Source: Paenibacillus humicus NBRC 102415
Lineage (GTDB): Bacteria; Bacillota; Bacilli; Paenibacillales; Paenibacillaceae
DNA: 58,037 nucleotides
Assembly (NCBI RefSeq): GCF_004000905.1
Contig: NZ_BIMD01000035.1
Coordinates: 1-58,037 of the forward strand
Reading direction: 5' to 3'
Below are positions 25,807 to 34,138 of this stretch, piece after piece; position 1 is the first letter of the stretch, and every line of letters begins with the position of its first letter. The notes under the pieces were generated by a model. That model did no database searches. It was not told where the DNA came from and was given only the letters and a program-made list of their open reading frames with translations. The position numbers were made by a program, and so were the translations under genes.

Positions 25807-26109
25807 TCTGTCCTTGCCATCGTCGTCTTGAGCCGCCATCCCCGGCATGAGGATTGAACCGGCGTGAACGGCAAGCAAACCTGACAATCCTCGTCCCACC
25901 TGCCCGCAAGAACATTGAAGAAGCATGCGCACAATTTCATGAAATTTGTCTTGACATTTCCGGTTCTCAGCCTTAAATTTAGAACATACGATCGTACGAC
26001 ATGTGTAGGAACATGCGGAAGCACCGCAGCCTGCGGCTCTCCTAGAGAGCTGCTTGCTGCGGTGCTTTTTCGCGTTCTATTATGCGTGCGGAATTAGGAG
26101 GAGATTGGA
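25807..26109 (+). promoter_or_regulatory. Leader region: sigma-A promoter, palindrome and terminator before a secreted protein
   Basis: No gene. Contains TTGACA (25951-25956), a 17-bp spacer and TAAATT (25974-25979), a perfect 10-bp palindrome TACGATCGTA (25987-25996) at the expected transcription start, and a strong terminator at 26019-26070. The transcript would be about 85 nt if it stops there, or an attenuated leader of the gene at 26110. Confidence 0.7.
26019..26070 (+). terminator. Strong intrinsic terminator inside the leader
   Basis: Outer stem AAGCACCGCAGC / GCTGCGGTGCTT (12 bp, perfect), inner stem GCTCTC-CTA-GAGAGC, then T5. It sits 40 bp after the promoter and 40 bp before the next gene. 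Confidence 0.85.
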
Positions 26110-26985
26110 TTGTCGACGACCATTTTTCCGTCTTTACGCGCTTCGGACTGGCGGCGCGCAGGCTCGGTAGCGGCTGCCCTCGTTGTTGCACTCATGCTGC
26201 TTGCGGCCCCGTCCCCGGCCGCTGCCGCTTCTCTCGCCGTCAGCCCTTCAGCCAAGAGCGCCTTCGAGCGGACGGCCGCCGCCGCAGCAGCTCCTGCGGC
26301 AGCCAGATTGAACGCCCATTATGGCGCTTACGTCTCGCTCACCGCCCAGTTGGAGGACCGAAGCCTTCGTGCCGCCGAGCTCCATCTTCGCAACAGCCGG
26401 GACGCTGCCGCCATCCGCAAGTCGATTCCTTCGATTGACACCGATCTCATCGCCAAGCAGGAGGCCGCCGTGCAGAAGGCGAGGTCCGCCTACGAGCCTT
26501 TGTACGCGGCTTATACGGCCATGAACCATCAAGCTAGCGCAGCTTCCAAGTACGGCAGCAAGGAATTGGCCAAGCTCGTCCGCATGCAGGCAGATACGAT
26601 GAAGGCCGCCGTTCAGCTGGCCCGGCAGCAGATCCGGATCCAGGAGGATCGGCTGAAAGCTCTCCGTGCAGAGCGAACCCGCAAGATGAACGCAGCACGC
26701 AAGGCATTGGGAGGAATGGACGAGTTCTCTCTCTCGATCCGATCCCGCCAATCCGCTGCCAAAGTTCCCGAATCCGCCGCAGCGGCCGCTCTCAAGGATT
26801 TTGGAGCCGCCGCACGCAAGAACGATGCCGCGGCCGTGGAGAACTCGCTGGCGATGATGAACGGTTATGCCAAGCAGCTGCTCGCCCACAAGCAGGCTAT
26901 CGTCGATCTGGAGCTTAGAGGCGCATCCGTCGCTGCCGACGTGAAGAAACAGCTTGCGGCCCAAGGCATCCAGGTTCAGGCCTGA
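26110..26985 (+). CDS. Secreted Ala-rich coiled-coil protein of unknown function
   Basis: 291 aa from a TTG at 26110, supported by AGGAGG 8 bases upstream. Signal peptide about 1-41 (SVAAALVVALMLLAAPS ... AAA). The mature part is nearly all helical, rich in Ala, Lys, Arg and Gln with heptad-like patterns (about 95-225), suggesting a secreted coiled coil. No catalytic motif seen. It is the only gene behind the leader at 25951-26070, so its expression may be attenuated. Family not recognised. Confidence 0.75.
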   Translation: MSTTIFPSLRASDWRRAGSVAAALVVALMLLAAPSPAAAASLAVSPSAKSAFERTAAAAAAPAAARLNAHYGAYVSLTAQLEDRSLRAAELHLRNSRDAAAIRKSIPSIDTDLIAKQEAAVQKARSAYEPLYAAYTAMNHQASAASKYGSKELAKLVRMQADTMKAAVQLARQQIRIQEDRLKALRAERTRKMNAARKALGGMDEFSLSIRSRQSAAKVPESAAAAALKDFGAAARKNDAAAVENSLAMMNGYAKQLLAHKQAIVDLELRGASVAADVKKQLAAQGIQVQA

Positions 26986-27097
26986 TCGCCGAGGAGCACT
27001 GGAATGCGTGTGTTCCTGCCCTTATGAAGATCAGAGCCGTACCGGAAATGCCCCGCAATTCTTGCTCGATGGCCTTAAGGTTTTACGGGTAGATTCC

Positions 27098-28435
27098 CTA
27101 TGTTTGCCCGGTGTCGGAAGCCTCGTCCCGAACAACAGCCTGCCCCTGGAGCCTGCTTCGGTTGAGTCCGGCCAGGCAGGCCGTCAGCAGGTAGAAGGAA
27201 CCCGTCATGGCATAGACAGCCGAGATGCCCCATCGGTCCGCCATCCAGGACAGAAGAACGACCGACAGGCCGAGCAGGGAGTATACCAGCGTATTTTCGG
27301 CGCTCATCACTTTGGGGAGCTGCTCGGGAGGGCAGGCGCTCTGGAAGACGGTTCTGCGCGTCACCTCGCGGAGCTGCTGAGGCGGCCCCATGAGGATGAC
27401 CAGCAGCAGCGCGACCCATGGCGTTTCCGTGGCGGCATAGCCAAGCGTCATCAGGCCCATCAGACCCGCTCCGGCCATGATGGACAGAGCCGGCCGCCGC
27501 ATCAGGCGTTTGGTGAAGGCAACGATGAGCAGGCCGCCGATGATGCAGCCGGCAAAATAACCTCCGTTGATGATTCCATACCATTCGGTCCCCCTGCCCA
27601 GCTGCTCGGTCGCATAGACGAGCATGAGCGCGCCGATCCAGGCCGCCCCGACCGTGCCTTCGATGGTATCCATCACAATGAGCAGCCGCAGGGTCTTGTT
27701 GCGCCAAATGTTTTGCCAGCCTTCCTTGACCGACGCCCAGGCACCGATCTTTTGGCCGCCGCTCCGGACTCCGCTGTCGCCGAGCTCCGGCAGGCCGGCA
27801 GCCGCCTCCAAGCCGGCTTCCCCTGCCGGGTCAGGTTTCTTTTGGCCAAGCGAAGCCGTTGAAGAAGCGGCCGGCTCCTTGAGCTGCAAGGTCAGCACAA
27901 GCGCCCCGGCATACATGGCAAGGGTCAAGCCCATGACAGTGCCTCCTCCCAGCCAGGTGACAAGGATGCCGCCCACTGCCCATCCGAGCAGCATGACGGT
28001 CTGGTCGGTTGTGGACATCAGCCCGTTGGCTTTCATCAGCTCGTTTTTGCCTGCATACATGGGAATGAGCGAATTGCGGACAGGCGTCGTAATGCCATCC
28101 GTGAACGACAGCAGGGCAATGAGGAGGAGAGCAATCGGAATTCCGCTGACGCTCATATTCGCCGCCACCAGAGCGAGTACGGCGAACAAGGCGACCTGCA
28201 TCAGCTGGGACAGCTTGATCAGCGACGTAAGCCGGAACCGGTCCATGATGAGCGGTGCCATGATTCCGCAAGTGAGCTGGCCGGCAACCCGGCAGAGCGC
28301 CACGAATGCGGAGAACAGCGCCGAGCCGGTCAGCTTGTAGACCATTGTAATGACCGACAGCAGATACAGCGCATCAGCAAGATTGGAGAGGCTTTGTCCG
28401 GCCCACAGCAGCCGGAATAGTTTGGGATGGGTCAT
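27098..28435 (-). CDS. MFS transporter
   Basis: 445 aa, twelve membrane segments with a long cytoplasmic loop between halves (about residues 192-236). The pattern (LWAGQSLSNLADALYLLSVITM start) fits the MFS_3 macrolide/multidrug exporter group. RBS AGAGGCAGGAAG precedes the ATG. A good promoter and a near-palindromic ACTTTATAAAGT element lie upstream (28505-28547), implying repression by an unlinked regulator. Confidence 0.85.
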   Translation of the reverse strand: MTHPKLFRLLWAGQSLSNLADALYLLSVITMVYKLTGSALFSAFVALCRVAGQLTCGIMAPLIMDRFRLTSLIKLSQLMQVALFAVLALVAANMSVSGIPIALLLIALLSFTDGITTPVRNSLIPMYAGKNELMKANGLMSTTDQTVMLLGWAVGGILVTWLGGGTVMGLTLAMYAGALVLTLQLKEPAASSTASLGQKKPDPAGEAGLEAAAGLPELGDSGVRSGGQKIGAWASVKEGWQNIWRNKTLRLLIVMDTIEGTVGAAWIGALMLVYATEQLGRGTEWYGIINGGYFAGCIIGGLLIVAFTKRLMRRPALSIMAGAGLMGLMTLGYAATETPWVALLLVILMGPPQQLREVTRRTVFQSACPPEQLPKVMSAENTLVYSLLGLSVVLLSWMADRWGISAVYAMTGSFYLLTACLAGLNRSRLQGQAVVRDEASDTGQT

Positions 28436-28504
28436 CTTCCTGCCTCTCTTTCTCGTTGATGGAGGATGATCGATTTAAAAAATCCTCTACTTTTGAAATA
28501 AATA

Positions 28505-28547
28505 ACTTTATAAAGTCATCATATCTGTACCCTCCATGTAATGTCAA
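28505..28547 (-). promoter_or_regulatory. Promoter and palindromic operator of the MFS gene
   Basis: Minus strand TTGACA (28542-28547), 18-bp spacer, TATGAT (28518-28523), then the perfect 12-bp palindrome ACTTTATAAAGT (28505-28516) covering the start point; an 18-bp near-perfect dyad surrounds it. Looks like a repressor site of ArsR/MarR size. Confidence 0.65.
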
Positions 28548-28660
28548 CGATTTCCGGCGAAAGCCTCTGCGTCCACGTATTCGAACTCGCATTACGCTTG
28601 CCGACGATCATGATCCGTTGGACCCGATAAGCATAACGGTCTAGCGCACCAGTCCATAAG

Positions 28661-28704
28661 AAAAAAGCGGCCGTCCGGGATAGCGATCCCTGAACGGCCG
28701 CTTT
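28661..28704 (-). terminator. Intrinsic terminator of the dinB-like gene
   Basis: AAAGCGGCCGT pairs with ACGGCCGCTTT with an inner GGGAT-AGCG-ATCCC arm; T6 on the minus strand. Confidence 0.85.
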
Positions 28705-28783
28705 GCAGCTGCCTCGATAGATTTACTTTATCCGTATCTTTCTGCTCCGTATCTGCTCCGTTTCTTTCTGCATTATGCTCGGC

Positions 28784-29284
28784 CTACAGCCCAAGCCTTT
28801 GTTCCAGCTCCCTCTGCTGGGCCCGATGATGACGGAAGTGCATGCCGGACAGCTCGAACCACTCCCGGGCGTTCAGCCAGCCGAATCCGCCATGTCTGAC
28901 TTTGCTGTCCGGATGGATCCGATTCAGCTTTTTCTCCCATTCCTGCATCCGTTCCAGTACATGCTCCAGCCTGCGTGCCAGCTCCTCCTTGCTGTCCGAG
29001 TTGCAAGGCGAGTTGGCCGGCCCGTCAGGCAGCTTGATTTTCACCGGCGGGAAGCTACCGAGCGCAAACAGCCGCTCGCCCGCCTCCGTCTTCACTGCCT
29101 GCTCCTTCTCGCCTCCGGAAGCGCATTTCTCCACTTGATCCAAATAATCAAGGGCCGCAGCGATCATATGATCGTACATCTGGCCGAGCGACCAGACCTC
29201 TTCCGAGAATTTGAACCGGAGCTGCTCCGCCGTGTATTTCTGCAAATCATGGATGTAAGACTTGATCAGATCCGAATAAGTCAT
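28784..29284 (-). CDS. DinB-superfamily protein
   Basis: 166 aa, four-helix-bundle pattern with the metal-binding His set suggested by MYDHMIAAA (near residue 38) and ELSGMHFRHHRAQQRELEQ (about 145-163). DinB/YfiT-like proteins are putative metal-dependent enzymes or thiol-S-transferases; the specific function is unknown. RBS AAAGGAG lies 12 bases before the ATG. A second, different DinB protein is encoded at 44577. Confidence 0.82.
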   Translation of the reverse strand: MTYSDLIKSYIHDLQKYTAEQLRFKFSEEVWSLGQMYDHMIAAALDYLDQVEKCASGGEKEQAVKTEAGERLFALGSFPPVKIKLPDGPANSPCNSDSKEELARRLEHVLERMQEWEKKLNRIHPDSKVRHGGFGWLNAREWFELSGMHFRHHRAQQRELEQRLGL

Positions 29285-29446
29285 GGACTTATGGCGCTCC
29301 TTTCAAGACCGTCTTTATCCCGAAGCTATCGGGAAGCTTCTCCTCAAAAAGCTCTTCCCGCATGGGAGCCGGCAGTTCTGCTGCTTTTCAGTGATGTGCC
29401 GATAGCGATGTGTGGACCGTCAAAGGCTGCCGGACCGAGCTCCGGT

Positions 29447-30547
29447 TCAGGAATCCAGCCACACCTTGCCCGTCTCGGAGCTGTCGCAGCCCGTAATGGC
29501 GCCCAGTTCCCTTCGGAAAGCTTCCGATTGAAGAATATCCATCAGCTTGCCGATCCACGGAGCGTTTTCCGGCTTTTTGACCACAACCAGATCATAGCGC
29601 TCGCGGATCAGCGGGATGAACTCCACGTTCCCGACCATCGACGCCGCCTTCTCCATCCCGACTCCCGCGTCCGCATCGCCGGAGGCCACCTTGGCCGCCA
29701 CTCCAAGATGGCTGTTCTGTACTCTTCCATCCTGCTTAAGGCTATGCGGAGGAATGCCGAGCAGGCGCAGCTGCTCATCGACGAGCACTCGGGCTCCCGA
29801 ACCACGCTCCCTGCTGACGAAACGGATTCCCGGCCTGGCCAGGTCGGCCCATCCGGAAACGCCCAGCGGATTGCCCGGCTGTACGTACAGGCCCGCTCGG
29901 CGAACGAGCAGGTTCACCACAAGCAGCGGGAACCCGGCAAGAATGCGGGTGATATACGGGAGATTGTACTCACCCGTATCCCCATCCCATAGATGCGTGC
30001 TCACGATATCCGCTTCTCCCCTGTACATTTGGATCAGACTGTCCAGACTGCCGGCATGGGAGCGCAGAGGCCTGGATCCGGTCGCCTTCTCCATGAAGGA
30101 AGCCAGCAGATCGAGACTGATGTCCTGTCCGGTAATGACGAGCTGATGCTGCGGAGTTCCCGCATGCGAAATTCTTCCCGCATGAGCAGAAGCCAGGTCT
30201 TGCCCATAGAGAATTCCATCGCCGCTTATCCCTGCGGGAAGCCCCCCGAACCTAGCGGCCGGCTCGGGCCGGCGGTCCCGCGAGCCCCCTCTCCCCGTAC
30301 CGTCCGCTCCCGCCCCGTCATTCATTGCTTCCATGCCGCTCTCTGCCGCATCCTTAAGTGCCGAGACAGCCGTCTGGCTCTTGGATTTCGCCTTGTAGGC
30401 CTCCAGATCGGAAGCGTCCACACGCATCTGCTTCCCTACCCGGTAAGCGGGAAGCCGGCCTTTCTTGACAAGGTCGTAGACAGTAAGCTTCGAGATGCGA
30501 AGCAGCTGGGCCACTTCCTCGACCGTATAGGATGGTTCCTGATTCAT
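29447..30547 (-). CDS. yvgK: Regulator with excisionase-type HTH and molybdate-like binding domain (YvgK-like)
   Basis: 366 aa. An MerR/excisionase-type HTH at residues 6-55 (TVEEVAQLLRISKLTVYDLVKKGRLPAYRVGKQMRVDASDL region) joined by a Ser/Gly-rich linker (about 60-130) to a PBP_like domain (about 130-345) with TGQDISLDLLASF, GSLDSLIQMYRGEADI and RERGSGARVLVDEQL. This domain combination and the divergent modA-modB match B. subtilis yvgK-yvgL-yvgM. It probably senses molybdate or tungstate and represses the transporter; a dyad at 30651-30666 is the candidate site. Confidence 0.85.
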   Translation of the reverse strand: MNQEPSYTVEEVAQLLRISKLTVYDLVKKGRLPAYRVGKQMRVDASDLEAYKAKSKSQTAVSALKDAAESGMEAMNDGAGADGTGRGGSRDRRPEPAARFGGLPAGISGDGILYGQDLASAHAGRISHAGTPQHQLVITGQDISLDLLASFMEKATGSRPLRSHAGSLDSLIQMYRGEADIVSTHLWDGDTGEYNLPYITRILAGFPLLVVNLLVRRAGLYVQPGNPLGVSGWADLARPGIRFVSRERGSGARVLVDEQLRLLGIPPHSLKQDGRVQNSHLGVAAKVASGDADAGVGMEKAASMVGNVEFIPLIRERYDLVVVKKPENAPWIGKLMDILQSEAFRRELGAITGCDSSETGKVWLDS

Positions 30548-30618
30548 GGTTTGATCTCCTCTTTTGTCCCGCTATCGCTCTATGCCGTTTATTATAGCGG
30601 ATGATGCCGGTTTAGGGA

Positions 30619-30666
30619 TTTACAGCTTCGCTGCATCTATATATAATCATTCTAATTATAACTAGA
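30619..30666 (+). promoter_or_regulatory. modA promoter with overlapping operator dyad
   Basis: TTTACA (30619-30624), 17-bp spacer, TATAAT (30642-30647), then TCTAATTATAACTAGA (30651-30666), a 16-bp palindrome with a single mismatched pair right at the start point. Likely operator for the divergent YvgK-like protein. Confidence 0.7.
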
Positions 30667-30697
30667 CCATACAAAACCATACTTGGAGTGAGAGAGA

Positions 30698-31543
30698 ATG
30701 CTGAAATCAAAAAGGATAAAAACTTTCCTGATTCTTCTAGCCGGCCTCATGCTGCTGGTTGCCTCCGCTTGCGGCAGCAAGCAAGCCAATACCCAGCCGG
30801 ACGGCAGCGGCGGCGCCTCCGCATCTCCGCCGGCCTCCTCCGCCCCGACCATCGAGCTGACGGTGTCCGCGGCGGCCAGCCTGACCGGAGCACTGGAAGA
30901 GATCAAGACCGCTTTTGAAGCCGCCCATCCAAGCATTTCCCTCCAATTCAACTTCGGCGCTTCCGGCACCCTGCAGAAGCAAATCGAACAAGGAGCTCCC
31001 GCAGATCTGTTCCTGTCCGCCTCGTCCAAAAACATGAAGGCTCTCGTCGATCAAGGTCTCGTCGCCGGAGAGGATTCCCGCGATCTTCTCGGCAATTCGC
31101 TTGTCGTCATCGTGCCCAAAGACGCGAACCCAAGCATCTCCTCCCTCGATGCGCTTGCCGGTCAGGCATTCAGCAAGATCGCCATCGGCATTCCGGAGAG
31201 CGTCCCGGCCGGACAATACGCCCAGGAAGCACTGGCCAAGGCCGGCCAGTGGGACGCCTTGAAGGACAAGCTTGTTCAGGCCAAGGATGTAAAAGCCGTC
31301 CTGCAGGCGGTGGAAACCGGCAACGCGGATGCAGGCTTCGTCTACCGGACCGATGCGCTGTCTTCCGTCAAAGCAGCCGTCGCCTACGAAGTGGATCCCG
31401 CATCCTACCCGTCCATCCGTTATCCCGCCGCCATCGTCAAGGCCACCCCGCACCGGCCCGAGGCGGAGCAGTTCTACTCGTATCTGCAATCCGAAGAAGC
31501 TATGGCCGTGTTCAAGAACTACGGCTTCACGGATCCGAAATAA
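30698..31543 (+). CDS. modA: Molybdate ABC transporter substrate-binding lipoprotein
   Basis: 281 aa. Lipoprotein signal peptide with lipobox LVASAC (Cys near residue 25), then a Ser/Gly/Pro spacer and a type II periplasmic-binding fold. Motifs SAAASLTGALEEIK, FNFGASGTLQKQIEQGAPADLFLSA and VKAVLQAVETGNADAGFVY are those of ModA. It captures molybdate (or tungstate) at the outer membrane face. RBS GGAGTGAGAG. Its stop overlaps the modB start (TAATG). Repressed presumably when the oxyanion is sufficient. Confidence 0.95.
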   Translation: MLKSKRIKTFLILLAGLMLLVASACGSKQANTQPDGSGGASASPPASSAPTIELTVSAAASLTGALEEIKTAFEAAHPSISLQFNFGASGTLQKQIEQGAPADLFLSASSKNMKALVDQGLVAGEDSRDLLGNSLVVIVPKDANPSISSLDALAGQAFSKIAIGIPESVPAGQYAQEALAKAGQWDALKDKLVQAKDVKAVLQAVETGNADAGFVYRTDALSSVKAAVAYEVDPASYPSIRYPAAIVKATPHRPEAEQFYSYLQSEEAMAVFKNYGFTDPK

Positions 31544-32220
31544 TGCCGGCGTCGATAGACTGGCAGCTGTTCTGGCCACCGGTCATCCTCTCCCTGAAAG
31601 TAGCTCTGCTGGCGAGCGTTGTCGCGCTCGCTGCCGGCACGGCTGCCGCAAGGCTCATGAGCAGATCCGGGTTCAGGGGGAAGCTGCTGCTTGAAACCGC
31701 GTTCCTGCTCCCCCTCGTGCTTCCCCCGACAGTCGTCGGTTTCGTGCTCCTCGTTGCGCTCGGCCGCCGCAGCTTCCTAGGCAAGGCGATCGAAGCGGTA
31801 TTCTCCGCTCCGCTCGTCTTTACGCCATGGGCAGCGGTCGTCGCGGCCGTCGTGGTCTCCTTCCCGCTGGTGTACCAGACGATGAAGGCCGGCTTCGCCG
31901 GCATCGAGCCGGAGCTGGAGCAGGCTGCCCGGTCCGCCGGCGCAAGCGAGGCTCAGGTGCTTATCCATGTCGCGCTTCCGCTGGCTGCCCGGTCCCTGCT
32001 CAGCGCTCTCCTGCTTGGATTCGCACGCAGCCTCGGCGAGTTCGGCGCCACGCTCATGATCGCAGGCAACATTCCCGGCGTTACGCAGACCGTGCCGACG
32101 GCGATCTACGTAGCGGTTGACGCCGGCCGCACTGCGATGGCCTGGGCATGGACCGCCGCCATCATCCTGATTTCCTTCCTGCTGCTGCTCTTCACCGGCA
32201 GCAAGCCGGTCAAGCGTTAG
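31543..32220 (+). CDS. modB: Molybdate ABC transporter permease
   Basis: 225 aa from the ATG overlapping the modA stop; the longer upstream frame lies inside modA. Five or six membrane helices and the EAA-type loop (ELEQAARSAGASEAQVLIHVALP) and GEFGATLMIAGNIPG signature of ModB. No modC ATPase gene follows: the next element is a terminator and a convergent unrelated gene, so the ATPase must be supplied from elsewhere, as in B. subtilis yvgLM. Confidence 0.95.
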   Translation: MPASIDWQLFWPPVILSLKVALLASVVALAAGTAAARLMSRSGFRGKLLLETAFLLPLVLPPTVVGFVLLVALGRRSFLGKAIEAVFSAPLVFTPWAAVVAAVVVSFPLVYQTMKAGFAGIEPELEQAARSAGASEAQVLIHVALPLAARSLLSALLLGFARSLGEFGATLMIAGNIPGVTQTVPTAIYVAVDAGRTAMAWAWTAAIILISFLLLLFTGSKPVKR

Positions 32221-32275
32221 GCAAGCCGTCTGGACGCAAAATACGGAAAGCAAGACGATAGACTTATCCAAACAC

Positions 32276-32322
32276 AAAAAGGCCGGGCAACGTCATTTGA
32301 TGACGGTGCCCGGCCTTTTTTT
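32276..32322. terminator. Bidirectional terminator after modB
   Basis: AAAAAGGCCGGGC pairs with GCCCGGCCTTTTT with an inner CGTCA/TGACG arm; T7 on plus and A5 upstream. Confidence 0.92.
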
Positions 32323-32367
32323 CCTTGCTTCCATAACGTTTATGACTGCTATTATTGCTGCCGTTCG

Positions 32368-33498
32368 TTATTTGCCGGCCAATTGAGCCAGCTCGGCTTG
32401 CTTTTGCTTGTATACTTCCTGCCATTCTTCCTGGTAGCGGCGGTAGAAGGCCGGATAGCGGAAGCGAAGCTGCAGGATGCCGTGCATCAGCTTCTCGGGC
32501 TCGGCATCGATGCGGGACAGCACTTCTTCCGGAAGGCTCGCGCGAAGGCTGACGGCCGCCTCCTCGTTGAATTCGGCATAATACCACTCCATATTGCGGA
32601 TGGCGATGCCGGGATGGATGCCTGCATCCTTGCGCATTTTTTCCAGCTCTTTGCTCAGTCCGTGCATCTCCTGCATCTGCTTGCGCAGCTCGCGAACCTC
32701 TTCGTTATGGCTGTCCATGCCGTAGGCCAGCTCGGCGTAGATTTCCGCTTCGCGGAAGCGTCCCGCCTGCATGTAAGCCTGGCACTCCAAGAGAAGCACG
32801 ACGCGGGCGCGGAGCTGCTCGTTCTCGTCGGTCAGCGACTTGAGGTAACGGCGGACGCGAAGCTGGATCTTGGCCCACACATCCCATTTCTTGAGGTCGA
32901 TGACACGGTTGACGGCCGATACGACCAGCGGAAGATGGACAACCGATTCCTGGCCTTCTTCCGGCAACGCCTGCTCGATGATGCTCCACGATTCTTCCGG
33001 GCGTCCCAATCTCACGTAGACGGCCGAGAGCAGCGGAACGAAGTCGGCCTCGCGTCCGGGAAGCTTCGCGATCAGAGCTTCCAGCTTCTCGGCAGCGCGG
33101 CCGTCATGGCCGAGTGCGCTCAGCTGGCTCGCCACCATGCCCTGGAAGTCGCCTGCCTGCTCCGGATTCGCAGCCATCTGGAGCAGCACTTCTTCCTGCT
33201 CCTTGACGCGGTCCCATTGCTGCTGCGCGATAATCGTGTATACAAGGGCTCCCTGAAGAGGAGCCATCTCCGGTTTGCGTTCCTTCATGGAGGACAGGAA
33301 CCCTTCCGCCGCCGCATGCTCGCCGGCTTCCAGCGCCTGCCGCGCTTCGCCAAGCATGCCGAGCAGCGCTTCCGCCTCTTCTCCCGGAAGGCCGTTCTCT
33401 ACTTCACGATCCAGTTCGCCGGAAATTGCAGCCAACAGATTGGCGATTCCAGGCTCTAATGTCCCTGCTTGTGTTTGCGGGGAAGTTTGATTTTCCAT
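32368..33498 (-). CDS. Helical repeat (TPR-like) protein of unknown function
   Basis: 376 aa from the ATG at 33498 (RBS GAGAGGAAGG upstream; the open frame extends further but without support). Almost entirely alpha-helical with repeating pairs such as RLGRPEESWSIIEQAL and QAGRFREAEIYAELAY, consistent with divergent tetratricopeptide repeats; the C-terminal part has FRYPAFYRRYQEEWQEVYKQ. No signal peptide or membrane helix. Family not recognised; it may be a scaffold. Convergent with modB. Confidence 0.7.
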   Translation of the reverse strand: MENQTSPQTQAGTLEPGIANLLAAISGELDREVENGLPGEEAEALLGMLGEARQALEAGEHAAAEGFLSSMKERKPEMAPLQGALVYTIIAQQQWDRVKEQEEVLLQMAANPEQAGDFQGMVASQLSALGHDGRAAEKLEALIAKLPGREADFVPLLSAVYVRLGRPEESWSIIEQALPEEGQESVVHLPLVVSAVNRVIDLKKWDVWAKIQLRVRRYLKSLTDENEQLRARVVLLLECQAYMQAGRFREAEIYAELAYGMDSHNEEVRELRKQMQEMHGLSKELEKMRKDAGIHPGIAIRNMEWYYAEFNEEAAVSLRASLPEEVLSRIDAEPEKLMHGILQLRFRYPAFYRRYQEEWQEVYKQKQAELAQLAGK

Positions 33499-33793
33499 GT
33501 AAAGGTTCCTTCCTCTCTGCTTCCCGTAAGCAGCCTCGCTGAACGGGGTAAGGGGCTGCCCCATAGGGATAAGGGCAGATTCCCTAGTATTATACCATAG
33601 CCGGACCGAGATGCGGATACTGGTAGAATCAACTAGGACTCTGCTATTTGACGCCTTTTGCATGCTTTTGGTTGCACGGCAAGCCCAACAGCCCCGGCCA
33701 TGAAGGCAGAGGCTGGTTCAGAACGATAGACAGCTCCCAGTCTCCCAGCCGCACACCTCAGCGAACAAGTTCGCCGCCAGCAGCCGCCGGCTC

Positions 33794-34069
33794 TTAGGCG
33801 CGGACGTCGGCGTAGTCCTTGCGGCGCTTGAACTGCGCAGCTGCATAGGAGCATGCGGGCTCGATCTTGACGCCGGCTTTCCTGGCGTCGTCGACGACAG
33901 CCTGAAGGAGACTTCCAGCCAGCTGCTGCCCGCGGAATTCCGGATCCACGAATGTATGGTTGACGATCCATATTCCGTCTGACGGAATATACGTAATTTC
34001 TCCAGCAATCGAGCCTTCATGACGAATGACATAGCCGTTGCCTTCCTTGACCGGCTGATCCTGCGGCAT
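33794..34069 (-). CDS. Small GNAT-type N-acetyltransferase (YjdJ-like)
   Basis: 91 aa. Short GNAT fold with acetyl-CoA-binding region VDPEFRGQQLAGSLLQAVVDDARKAG (about residues 41-66; the V/DPxxRGQGxG motif) and a C-terminal KIEPACSYAAAQFKR. This matches the compact GNAT_acetyltr_2 family, about 90-95 aa, found alone. Target unknown. In the 295-bp gap toward 33499 I see no further gene. Confidence 0.82.
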   Translation of the reverse strand: MPQDQPVKEGNGYVIRHEGSIAGEITYIPSDGIWIVNHTFVDPEFRGQQLAGSLLQAVVDDARKAGVKIEPACSYAAAQFKRRKDYADVRA

Positions 34070-34138
34070 GAACGCCGCCCCCTTCCCGGATTACCGTAGA
34101 ATGCCTTGCCCGTTCATTTTTACCCGGAATCGGCCGGA

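Larger units (their letters stand above)
28436..28783. other. Intergenic region holding the MFS promoter and the dinB terminator
   Basis: 348 bp without a gene. The MFS promoter and operator are at 28505-28547, and a strong hairpin at 28661-28704 terminates the dinB gene to its right. 28550-28660 shows nothing recognisable. Confidence 0.7.
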
